A stretch of DNA of 6,170 nt from Candidatus Omnitrophota bacterium (GTDB lineage Bacteria; Omnitrophota; Gorgyraeia; Duberdicusellales; 4484-171), in contig JAQTUC010000087.1 of assembly GCA_028710385.1 (NCBI GenBank), positions 1 to 6,170 of the forward strand. The letters are read 5' to 3'. Each line of letters starts with the position of its first letter. Positions within the stretch are counted from its first letter, which is position 1. A program made the position numbers and the translations under genes. Positions 1 to 5,361 of this stretch are shown in pieces. The notes under the pieces are model-generated. The model was not told where the DNA came from. It searched no databases and worked only from the letters and a program-made list of their open reading frames with translations.

Positions 1-1
1 G

Positions 2-1030
2 GTTACAATTGAGCCTTCCTCTTTGTCCCTTGCCAAAGTTTTAAAAACATCCAAAAAATACGCGCAGATAAAGAATTTCGCGCTTTTGGACGTTACGGAG
101 AATGAGAGCTACCTCACTTTCTTTTATGAAGATTTACCGGTTTTCAGCCAGTACATAACAATATCCAAGAAAGGAAATGCCGTAGATACGGATAAATTCA
201 TAGAATCGGTGCGCGTGAGCTATCAGTACTTTAAACGCGAGTTTAGAACTTACGAATTGGAAAAATTTATTATGATAGGCGGCAGCAAGGAAGCCGGCAT
301 AAATACTTCCTTGTCCGAAGAGCTGCAGATAAATGTAGAAGCAGTTTCTCCTGCGGAGCTGGCCAACATATCGCAGGCGGAACCGGAAACCCTTAAGGCC
401 TTGGGCGCTATAAGTTTTGACTCTCCATATAAGTTCAGGCCGCTTCTTAAAAAGACCGAAGAATATACCGAACAGAAAGCAGCAGAAGCAGAAATTTTGG
501 AAGTTCCTATTAAGGGCTGGATGATTGCTGCCGTAATAGGTGTTGGATTGGTCGCTTGCCTTGTTATTTCAATTATATTTGGAAATGAAGCAAGCGTTAT
601 GCAATATAAACTTGAAAAATCGGAAAAAGAATTACAAAGGCCCGAGCAGTTAAAAGGGCTTGCGTGGTCTGATGTGGAAATCGCTCTTTCCAGAAAAGAA
701 GAAGAAATCGGAAAACTAAGAGAATTGGGCAAGGATATTCCAAAGATTACCCCGGTTCTTGAAAAAATCGCTTCTTTAAGGCCCAAAGGTTTATGGTTTG
801 AAAGCCTTGACATCAGCTATCGCGAGAAAAAATATTCGGCAACTATTACCGGTTATATTTTTGTGGGCGACGCTTCTAATGAACGCTTCGGAGTGGATAG
901 TTACATTTCAAATCTTAAGAAAGACACAGATATAAAGGAAATCTTTCCAAACATAGAAATGGTTTCTCTGGAGAGAAAGGATATAGGCGAGTATACCGTA
1001 ACATATTTTACGATAAAACTTGATAGGTAG
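2..1030 (+). CDS. pilM: PilM-PilN fusion / GspL-like inner-membrane assembly protein (5' truncated by window edge)
   Basis: This is the C-terminal part of an inner-membrane alignment-complex protein. The frame is open to the left edge: codons before the TTG at 23 read VTIEPSS and join smoothly to SLAKVL, which resembles the '(v)EPssLaLar' segment of PilM actin-like domains. The TTG is therefore probably not the start. Residues below are numbered from that TTG. Residues 1 to about 142 look like the second half of a PilM/GspL actin-like fold, with an IMIGGS strand-turn at 83-88. About 166-187 is a single transmembrane helix, about 195-235 is a charged, coiled-coil-like stretch, and about 240-335 is a PilN-type periplasmic domain (LEKIASLRPKGLWFESL, 246-262). 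Separate PilM and PilN are usual in T4P; one chain with cytoplasmic actin-like domain, TM and periplasmic domain is the GspL layout. It heads an operon with PilO-, PilP- and secretin-like genes. The actin-fold phosphate motifs lie outside the window, so ATP binding cannot be judged. Confidence 0.82.
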   Translation, partial: VTIEPSSLSLAKVLKTSKKYAQIKNFALLDVTENESYLTFFYEDLPVFSQYITISKKGNAVDTDKFIESVRVSYQYFKREFRTYELEKFIMIGGSKEAGINTSLSEELQINVEAVSPAELANISQAEPETLKALGAISFDSPYKFRPLLKKTEEYTEQKAAEAEILEVPIKGWMIAAVIGVGLVACLVISIIFGNEASVMQYKLEKSEKELQRPEQLKGLAWSDVEIALSRKEEEIGKLRELGKDIPKITPVLEKIASLRPKGLWFESLDISYREKKYSATITGYIFVGDASNERFGVDSYISNLKKDTDIKEIFPNIEMVSLERKDIGEYTVTYFTIKLDR

Positions 1031-1034
1031 ATTT

Positions 1035-1088
1035 ATGAGTAAGAGCATATTAAACATTGCGGTTGTAAAAGGAGGGTTGAGCGCGTGA
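1035..1088 (+). CDS. Possible 17-residue ORF in the pilM-N/pilO spacer
   Basis: An ATG at 1035 opens a short frame encoding MSKSILNIAVVKGGLSA and stopping at TGA 1086-1088. It begins 4 nt after the upstream stop codon, and its stop overlaps the GTG start of the pilO-like gene (GTGA). It fills nearly the whole spacer. Only a weak AGG-like sequence (about 1025-1027) precedes the ATG, and no family is recognisable. It could be a coupling peptide whose translation delivers ribosomes to the pilO start, or a chance frame. Low confidence as a real gene. Confidence 0.2.
   Translation: MSKSILNIAVVKGGLSA
1068..1075 (+). promoter_or_regulatory. Strong Shine-Dalgarno site for the pilO-like gene
   Basis: AAAGGAGG lies 9 nt before the GTG at 1085. 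It fixes that GTG as the start of the pilO-like gene, because no other start codon in this frame sits at suitable spacing. Confidence 0.8.
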
Positions 1089-1573
1089 AAGACCTTTTAC
1101 GTTACAAGAACATATTAATTACGATTGTAATTGTTGTAGTTTTCTTTTTTGTCATAAAAGGCTTGCTGGAAAGACATACAGCTACCATTGAAACTCTTAA
1201 GCAAAAAATGGCTGAATTAGAGAAAGGAAAAGGCCTTATAGACAGATGGAACCTGCTAATTGGCGAATATGACAGTATAAAGAATGGTTTTCTCATGAAA
1301 GACCAGGCTTCTTTCAAAAAATTTCTGGAGGAAAAAACAAAAAGTTTCGGATTGAATGTTACCTATCTTAGTCCAACCCGCAAGCAGGAGGATTTTTATT
1401 CTGAAATGTCTTTCAACATAAAGGCGATACCGGATTCTTATGAAACAGTAGTTAATTTTTTAAATGCGCTTGAAGAGAAGAAGGTGGCAATAGATTCTTT
1501 GGTTATGCGTGGTTCAGAGGATAAAAAGAAATCGGCTGATATTACCGTAAAAAGTTTTATTATTGAAAAATGA
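1085..1573 (+). CDS. pilO: PilO/GspM-like inner-membrane alignment protein
   Basis: A bitopic inner-membrane protein of 162 residues, smaller than the roughly 200 residues usual for PilO. A short cytoplasmic N-terminus is followed by one hydrophobic helix at about 9-25 (ILITIVIVVVFFFVI). A charged heptad-like coiled coil runs over about 30-58, and a C-terminal alpha/beta domain over about 75-160 fits the ferredoxin-like fold of PilO/GspM. In that family the protein pairs with PilN (GspL) and links the cytoplasmic motor side to the periplasmic PilP and secretin. The assignment rests on topology, size and gene order, not on a catalytic motif, as this family is weakly conserved. The start is GTG at 1085, chosen for the strong ribosome site. 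The stop TGA overlaps the ATG of the next gene by 4 nt (ATGA at 1570-1573), indicating one transcript and likely translational coupling. Confidence 0.78.
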   Translation: MKDLLRYKNILITIVIVVVFFFVIKGLLERHTATIETLKQKMAELEKGKGLIDRWNLLIGEYDSIKNGFLMKDQASFKKFLEEKTKSFGLNVTYLSPTRKQEDFYSEMSFNIKAIPDSYETVVNFLNALEEKKVAIDSLVMRGSEDKKKSADITVKSFIIEK

Positions 1574-1929
1574 TGATTAAAACAATTATTATCTTTTTGG
1601 CTGGTGTTTTATTTTGGTCCTATGGCGCTTTTGCGCAGGCTGCTAGGGCTGTTGACCCGTTTGATTCCCTGCTTCCGGAAAAAGAAGGCCAGACTTCAAC
1701 CGGAGAGCCCGCAAAACCTGCCATGCCCCCGCCTGTAACTGTTCAGGGCGCTATATGGGATACCGATACTCCTCAGGTAATAATAGACGATGAGGTGTAT
1801 AAGGTCGGCGATACGCTTAAGGGTATGGATGCCAAAGTTTACAAGATAGAGAAAAACACTGTATTTATTTTTTATGAGGGAAGATTATATGAAATGAAAG
1901 TTGCAGGAAAAAAGGAGGCGGCACAATGA
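1570..1929 (+). CDS. pilP: PilP/GspC-like small periplasmic protein
   Basis: A 119-residue exported protein. Residues 1-22 form a signal peptide (hydrophobic IIIFLAGVLFW core, AFA before Gln23 as a likely signal peptidase I site). A 'DPF' motif at 29-31 resembles the '(R)DPF' segment near the mature N-terminus of PilP. Next comes a Pro-rich flexible linker (about 40-56) and a compact beta-rich domain at about 57-111 (VQGAIW, PQVIIDDEVYKVGD, GRLYEMK), like the PilP C-terminal or GspC HR domain. In those families this domain touches the secretin N0 region and links it to PilN/PilO. There is no lipobox cysteine, so unlike proteobacterial PilP it is probably not a lipoprotein, although the helix could stay uncleaved as a GspC-like anchor. 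No Shine-Dalgarno site precedes it; the ATGA overlap suggests reinitiation after pilO. A second ATG follows immediately at 1573. It overlaps the secretin gene by 4 nt. Confidence 0.7.
   Translation: MMIKTIIIFLAGVLFWSYGAFAQAARAVDPFDSLLPEKEGQTSTGEPAKPAMPPPVTVQGAIWDTDTPQVIIDDEVYKVGDTLKGMDAKVYKIEKNTVFIFYEGRLYEMKVAGKKEAAQ
1911..1918 (+). promoter_or_regulatory. Strong Shine-Dalgarno site for the secretin gene
   Basis: AAAGGAGG sits inside the end of the pilP-like gene, 7 nt before the ATG at 1926. It supports that start and should give the secretin independent, efficient initiation in addition to coupling by the ATGA overlap. Confidence 0.8.
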
Positions 1930-3461
1930 AGAAAATTATTTTAACGGTTTTATCCTTACTTTTGATACCCTTAAATATCGCTTTACCGCAGGATAATGTG
2001 TGCGGGGATTATCTTCTCTCCGGCACGCAAAAACTGATATCCCTTGATTTGGAGGGGGCGAAGCTGGTGGATACGCTTAAGATGCTCAGCCAGCAGACCG
2101 GCCTTAATTTTGTATCTACCGAAGCGGTAAGAGAAAGGACATTTACTTTGTATCTTGAAAAAGTGCCGCTTAAAGAAGCTATGGATATAATATTTAAGGC
2201 AAACAATTTAACTTATGAATATTATCCCGATGCCAATATGTTTGTCGTAAAAGAAATGGGTAAGCCGACCATTGAATTAAAGACAAAGGTTTACCATCTT
2301 AAATATGTGAGAATAAAAACTACCAGGCAGCAAAAGGAAATAGATGTTATTATGGAGCCACAGGCGCCAACAGCCAGTTCTGTAGGTAATGGCGCAGCCG
2401 GAAGTACCAGCGGCGGCGGTGGCGGCAGCAGCGGCGGTAGCGGCAGTTCCAGCTCAAGCCAAGAAGATACGAAAGATTCAGGAATAAAAAATGTTGTTAA
2501 GAATATATTGACGGAATTTGGAAAAGTAACGGAAGACCCGATAACCAATTCCCTTGTAGTGGTGGATGTTCCATCGCAGTTTCCGGTTATAGATGAAGTT
2601 ATAAAAAATCTTGATGTCCCGGTGCCTAAAGTAATGATTGAAGTTGAACTGCTTGACGTTACAAAGGGTTTGGTTGACCAGATAGGATTTAAGTATGGCC
2701 AGACTTTGGGGCAGAATGATTTCCAGGTAAATTACAGCGGGCCAGCCAGACAAACAGCGTTTCCTCTTGGCACGTATACAAAGGGTGCAACCCCGGGGGC
2801 TTTTACATTCGGCCAATTGGATGTGCAGAATTTTAGTATGCTTATACAGCTGCTTCAAACAGATAATACGACAAAAATTTTGGCTCGTCCAAAGATACTT
2901 ACTCTTTCCAATGAAACAGCTGAAATAAACCTGACAACTGACGAAGCCATAGGAATAAATACAACAACAACAGAAACCGGCGTTCAGACAACAACCACAG
3001 AAAGAAGAGAAACAGGAACCAAACTCAGAGTAACTCCCCAGGTAAATAAAGAAACAGGAGAAATTACTTTATTTGTTGAAGTGTTTAACAGAAATACAAC
3101 TGAAAGTGATTTGACCCTGACCTCTACCGCGACAGGACAAATACTGAATCCGGAAGAAAGAGGCGCAAGAACGGTTTTACGCTTAAACAACGGCGAAACA
3201 TTGCTCTTGGGCGGTTTAATAAACAATAGCAGCAAAAAGACAATTACTAAGGTTCCTATACTTGGCGATATACCTATTATAGGAAACGCATTTCGCTACA
3301 AAGATGATAACCGCACCGAAAGAGAAATGCTTGTTTTTATGACCCCAAAGATTGTTGAAGATACTCCTATGATGACTGCCGCCGGAAGAGCTCTTCCGCG
3401 CGAAATCGGCTATTCAAGGCGCGAAGTCATGAGCCTGGCAATGGATAAGTATAACAGGTAA
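1926..3461 (+). CDS. pilQ: Outer-membrane secretin, PilQ/GspD family
   Basis: The 511-residue product forms the multimeric outer-membrane gate through which the pilus or secreted substrate passes. A signal peptide covers about 1-20. An N0/STN domain spans about 36-110 (SLDLEGAKLVDTLKMLSQQ, then TFTLYLEKVPLKEAMDIIF). A single N1-type domain spans about 120-232, ending NSLVVVDVPSQFPVIDEVIKNLD, and is split by a Gly/Ser-rich stretch at about 151-178. The secretin core covers about 235-478: KVMIEVELLDVTKG, TKILARPKILTLSNETAEI, GTKLRVTPQV, ETLLLGGLI, and the signature VPILGDIPIIGNAFRY at 443-458, ending MLVFMTPKIVED. About 33 residues follow, too short and unlike a clear pilotin-binding S-domain. 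No AMIN domains are present, so it is compact for a PilQ. Cys26 is not in a lipobox. Last gene of the tightly packed block; a strong ribosome site sets the start. Confidence 0.95.
   Translation: MKKIILTVLSLLLIPLNIALPQDNVCGDYLLSGTQKLISLDLEGAKLVDTLKMLSQQTGLNFVSTEAVRERTFTLYLEKVPLKEAMDIIFKANNLTYEYYPDANMFVVKEMGKPTIELKTKVYHLKYVRIKTTRQQKEIDVIMEPQAPTASSVGNGAAGSTSGGGGGSSGGSGSSSSSQEDTKDSGIKNVVKNILTEFGKVTEDPITNSLVVVDVPSQFPVIDEVIKNLDVPVPKVMIEVELLDVTKGLVDQIGFKYGQTLGQNDFQVNYSGPARQTAFPLGTYTKGATPGAFTFGQLDVQNFSMLIQLLQTDNTTKILARPKILTLSNETAEINLTTDEAIGINTTTTETGVQTTTTERRETGTKLRVTPQVNKETGEITLFVEVFNRNTTESDLTLTSTATGQILNPEERGARTVLRLNNGETLLLGGLINNSSKKTITKVPILGDIPIIGNAFRYKDDNRTEREMLVFMTPKIVEDTPMMTAAGRALPREIGYSRREVMSLAMDKYNR
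2376..2459 (+). repeat. Gly/Ser low-complexity coding tract inside secretin
   Basis: Codons for residues 151-178 of the secretin form a run dominated by GGC, GGT, AGC and TCC, with the densest part at 2400-2459 (TSGGGGGSSGGSGSSSSS). It is locally more GC-rich than the surrounding DNA and made of near-repeated triplets. It probably encodes a disordered loop within the N1 domain and could vary in length between strains by slippage. Confidence 0.75.
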
Positions 3462-3513
3462 TTGCTCCTTTGTATCAGCGGGCTTTTATATTTGGTTAGA
3501 TTGTTTATGCACA

Positions 3514-3544
3514 GCTTCGGAATAGCAGAAAGTTATTCCGAAGC
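3514..3544 (+). terminator. Strong stem-loop between the secretin and ATPase genes
   Basis: GCTTCGGAATA (3514-3524) is perfectly complementary to 3534-3544. The stem continues through a G-U (3525/3533) and a C-G pair (3526/3532), giving 13 bp closed by a 5-nt AGAAA loop. It lies 52 nt after the secretin stop. There is no immediate U-tract: a T-rich stretch comes only about 20-40 nt later (3562-3587). It is therefore either an atypical terminator, an mRNA 3'-end stabiliser or processing site, or a palindromic protein-binding site. The structure is certain from the sequence; the terminator role is inferred. Confidence 0.55.
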
Positions 3545-3586
3545 GGCTTCAATAAAGTTCATTCCTTTTAATGATTTTTCTTAATT

Positions 3587-3597
3587 TATAGTAAAAT
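3587..3597 (+). promoter_or_regulatory. Candidate -10 region for the ATPase gene
   Basis: Two overlapping -10-like hexamers, TATAGT (3587-3592) and TAAAAT (3592-3597), lie 15-25 nt before the ATG at 3612. No convincing -35 box is seen; the DNA upstream is only T-rich. A start site about 7 nt downstream of either hexamer would give a leader of roughly 8-13 nt, which fits the absence of a usable Shine-Dalgarno site. Confidence 0.35.
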
Positions 3598-3611
3598 AAT
3601 AAATATAGGGC

Positions 3612-5318
3612 ATGGCTAGATACAAACGATTAGGCGATATATTAATTTCAGAAAGCGTTATTACAAAGGAGCAGCTTAGCGAAGCCATTAACCTCCAGCA
3701 AAAAGAAGGCGGAAAGCTTGGAGAAGTGCTTCTCAGGCTCGGTTATGTAAGTGAAGAGCAAATCGTTATTGCTTTAAGCAAACAATTATCTATACCATAT
3801 ATTTCTTTGGCCTCCGGAAAACTAAAACCTGCCCCCGATCAAAATCTTGAAGAATTAATACCTTACGACTTTGCAAATAGAAACCTGGTATTGCCGCTTT
3901 CGCGAAGCTTAAACTCTCTTACCGTTGTTATGTTTGACCCCCTTGACCTTATCCTTATTGATAACCTTAAAAAATTTACAAGTTGCGAAATAAATATAGT
4001 AATATCAACGCGCTCTGATATTTTAAAGGCAACGGAAAATTTTTATGGAAAAGAGCGTATTTTCCGTGATGCCATGGATATACAGGGAGAGGACCAGGGA
4101 GGGATTAAGGAACTGTTTGCGGAGGAAACCGATTTAAGCCTTGATAAAATTATTGCACAGGCAGAAGAAGCCCCGGTTGTTAAACTGGTTGATTTGATAA
4201 TAAGGCAGGCAATTGAAGACGGAGCTTCAGATATACATATAGAGCCAAGGTATGATAAGCTTAGTTTAAGATACAGGATAGACGGTGTTTTGTATGAGAT
4301 GCCTTCGCCGTCATCTTCATTATATCTACCTATAATATCAAGAGTAAAAATACTTTCAAAAATGGATATAGCGGAGAAACGCCTTCCCCAGGACGGCGGT
4401 TTTATGGTTAAGTCGGGAGACAAACTCATAGACCTCAGAGTTTCTTCATTGCCTACAATTTACGGAGAAAAAATAGTTTTGAGAATTCTTGATAAAAGCA
4501 GGGTTCCCCTTGATTTAGCTAAGATGGGATTCCTACCGTCTGAGCTGGAAAAAATAAGAAAAGGTATTGCGTCTTCCTATGGATTGATTCTTCTTACCGG
4601 GCCTACCGGAAGCGGAAAATCCACAACTCTTTATGCGGCATTAAGTGAATTAAATTCCCCTACTTTGAATATTCTTACGGTTGAGGACCCTGTTGAGTAC
4701 AGATTGGAAGGAATAAACCAGGTGCAGGTGAAACCTGAAATAGGCCTTACTTTTGCAAATGCTCTTAGGTGTTTCTTAAGGCAGGACCCGGATATAATTC
4801 TCGTAGGTGAAGTAAGAGACCTAGAAACAGGAGAAATATGCATACGCTCAGCATTAACCGGGCATCTTGTTCTTTCCACCCTGCATACAAATGACGCGCC
4901 TTCAACCATAACAAGGCTTATTGACGTAGGCATACCTAATTATCTTGTGGCGGGGTCTTTGCGTTTAATAGTTGCTCAGAGATTAATCAGGAAATTGTGC
5001 ACGCATTGTAAAGAGTCGTATGAACTCAGCCAGGAAAAATTGCCGCTTGGCATAACCATTAATTCTCCGGTTATATATAAAGCCAAAGGCTGCGAAAAAT
5101 GTAATTTCATAGGGTACAAAGGCCGCACTCTCATAAGCGAAGTTATACTTATTGATGAAGAACTCAGGGATGCAATTTACAAGGGGCTTGAATCTTCCAA
5201 GATTATGGAAGTGGCGAAGAGGAAAGGCGCATTAACCTTGCTTGAAAGCGGGATTAAGAAGATAGAGGAAGGTGTGACTTCTTTGGAAGAAATCCTTTCC
5301 GTCGCAACTGTTTATTAA
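3612..5318 (+). CDS. pilB: Assembly ATPase, PilB/GspE family, with N-terminal MshEN domain
   Basis: A 568-residue cytoplasmic hexameric ATPase that powers pilus extension or pseudopilus assembly, the usual length for PilB/GspE. Residues 1 to about 150 are a MshEN (GspE N-terminal) domain with two 24-residue motifs: RLGDIL...Q at 6-29 and KLGEVL...Q at 35-58, joined by a 5-residue spacer. The N2 domain (about 185-300) includes DGASDIHIEP (203-212) and RYRIDGVLYE. The C-terminal motor has Walker A GPTGSGKST (330-338), Asp box TVEDPVEY (356-363), Walker B DPDIILVGEVRD (392-403) and His box LTGHLVLSTLHTN (415-427). Paired cysteines CTHC (463-466) and CEKC (494-497) form the zinc site typical of extension ATPases and absent from PilT. 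All catalytic motifs look intact. The only purine-rich element (AGGG, 3607-3610) is 1 nt from the ATG, too close to serve as a ribosome site. Partner: the platform gene just downstream. Confidence 0.96.
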   Translation: MARYKRLGDILISESVITKEQLSEAINLQQKEGGKLGEVLLRLGYVSEEQIVIALSKQLSIPYISLASGKLKPAPDQNLEELIPYDFANRNLVLPLSRSLNSLTVVMFDPLDLILIDNLKKFTSCEINIVISTRSDILKATENFYGKERIFRDAMDIQGEDQGGIKELFAEETDLSLDKIIAQAEEAPVVKLVDLIIRQAIEDGASDIHIEPRYDKLSLRYRIDGVLYEMPSPSSSLYLPIISRVKILSKMDIAEKRLPQDGGFMVKSGDKLIDLRVSSLPTIYGEKIVLRILDKSRVPLDLAKMGFLPSELEKIRKGIASSYGLILLTGPTGSGKSTTLYAALSELNSPTLNILTVEDPVEYRLEGINQVQVKPEIGLTFANALRCFLRQDPDIILVGEVRDLETGEICIRSALTGHLVLSTLHTNDAPSTITRLIDVGIPNYLVAGSLRLIVAQRLIRKLCTHCKESYELSQEKLPLGITINSPVIYKAKGCEKCNFIGYKGRTLISEVILIDEELRDAIYKGLESSKIMEVAKRKGALTLLESGIKKIEEGVTSLEEILSVATVY

Positions 5319-5326
5319 TGATGCAC

Positions 5327-5354
5327 TTGCTTTTGTTAGTTAATTTGTTATAAT
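5327..5354 (+). promoter_or_regulatory. Putative promoter for the platform gene, possibly leaderless
   Basis: A consensus -10 hexamer TATAAT (5349-5354) is preceded, with a 16-nt spacer, by a weak -35-like TTGCTT (5327-5332; only TTG matches consensus). Transcription starting about 7 nt after the hexamer would begin at about 5361, at or next to the ATG at 5362. No Shine-Dalgarno site exists in the spacer. This suggests a leaderless transcript, although read-through from the ATPase gene is also likely across only 43 nt. Confidence 0.45.
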
Positions 5355-5361
5355 TAAACCA

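Larger units (their letters stand above)
3462..3611. other. Spacer separating the alignment/secretin block from the motor genes
   Basis: A 150-bp non-coding stretch, the longest in the window. It holds the 13-bp hairpin at 3514-3544, a further copy of the GCTTC arm sequence at 3546-3550 that could pair with the same GAAGC (3540-3544) in an alternative weak fold, and an AT-rich promoter-like region over about 3561-3611. No convincing ORF is visible in it. Confidence 0.7.

Noticed and set aside
23..25. TTG at 23 as the start of the first gene.
   Set aside because: The frame is open to the window edge and the upstream codons read VTIEPSS, which continue the PilM-like motif. No ribosome site precedes the TTG, so the gene is truncated by the window.
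250..813. A 187-codon - strand ORF antisense to the PilM-N-like gene.
   Set aside because: The + strand product has coherent domain structure and operon context. The antisense product is Ser/Ile-rich low-information sequence, typical of a shadow frame.
2478..2858. A 126-codon - strand ORF inside the secretin gene, and similar - strand ORFs within the other genes.
   Set aside because: They lie antisense to clearly conserved coding sequence, show no recognisable domain and have no start signals. They are shadows of the real genes.
3462..3611. A possible small RNA gene or riboswitch in the spacer before the ATPase gene.
   Set aside because: Apart from one hairpin there is no multi-helix architecture, no recognisable riboswitch core and no proper terminator to end a separate transcript.
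5318..5353. An 11-residue Leu-rich ORF (MMHLLLLVNLL) overlapping the ATPase stop codon (TAATG).
   Set aside because: It has no ribosome site, is very short, and its sequence is explained by the AT-rich promoter that contains TATAAT. It is probably chance, although a coupling role cannot be excluded.
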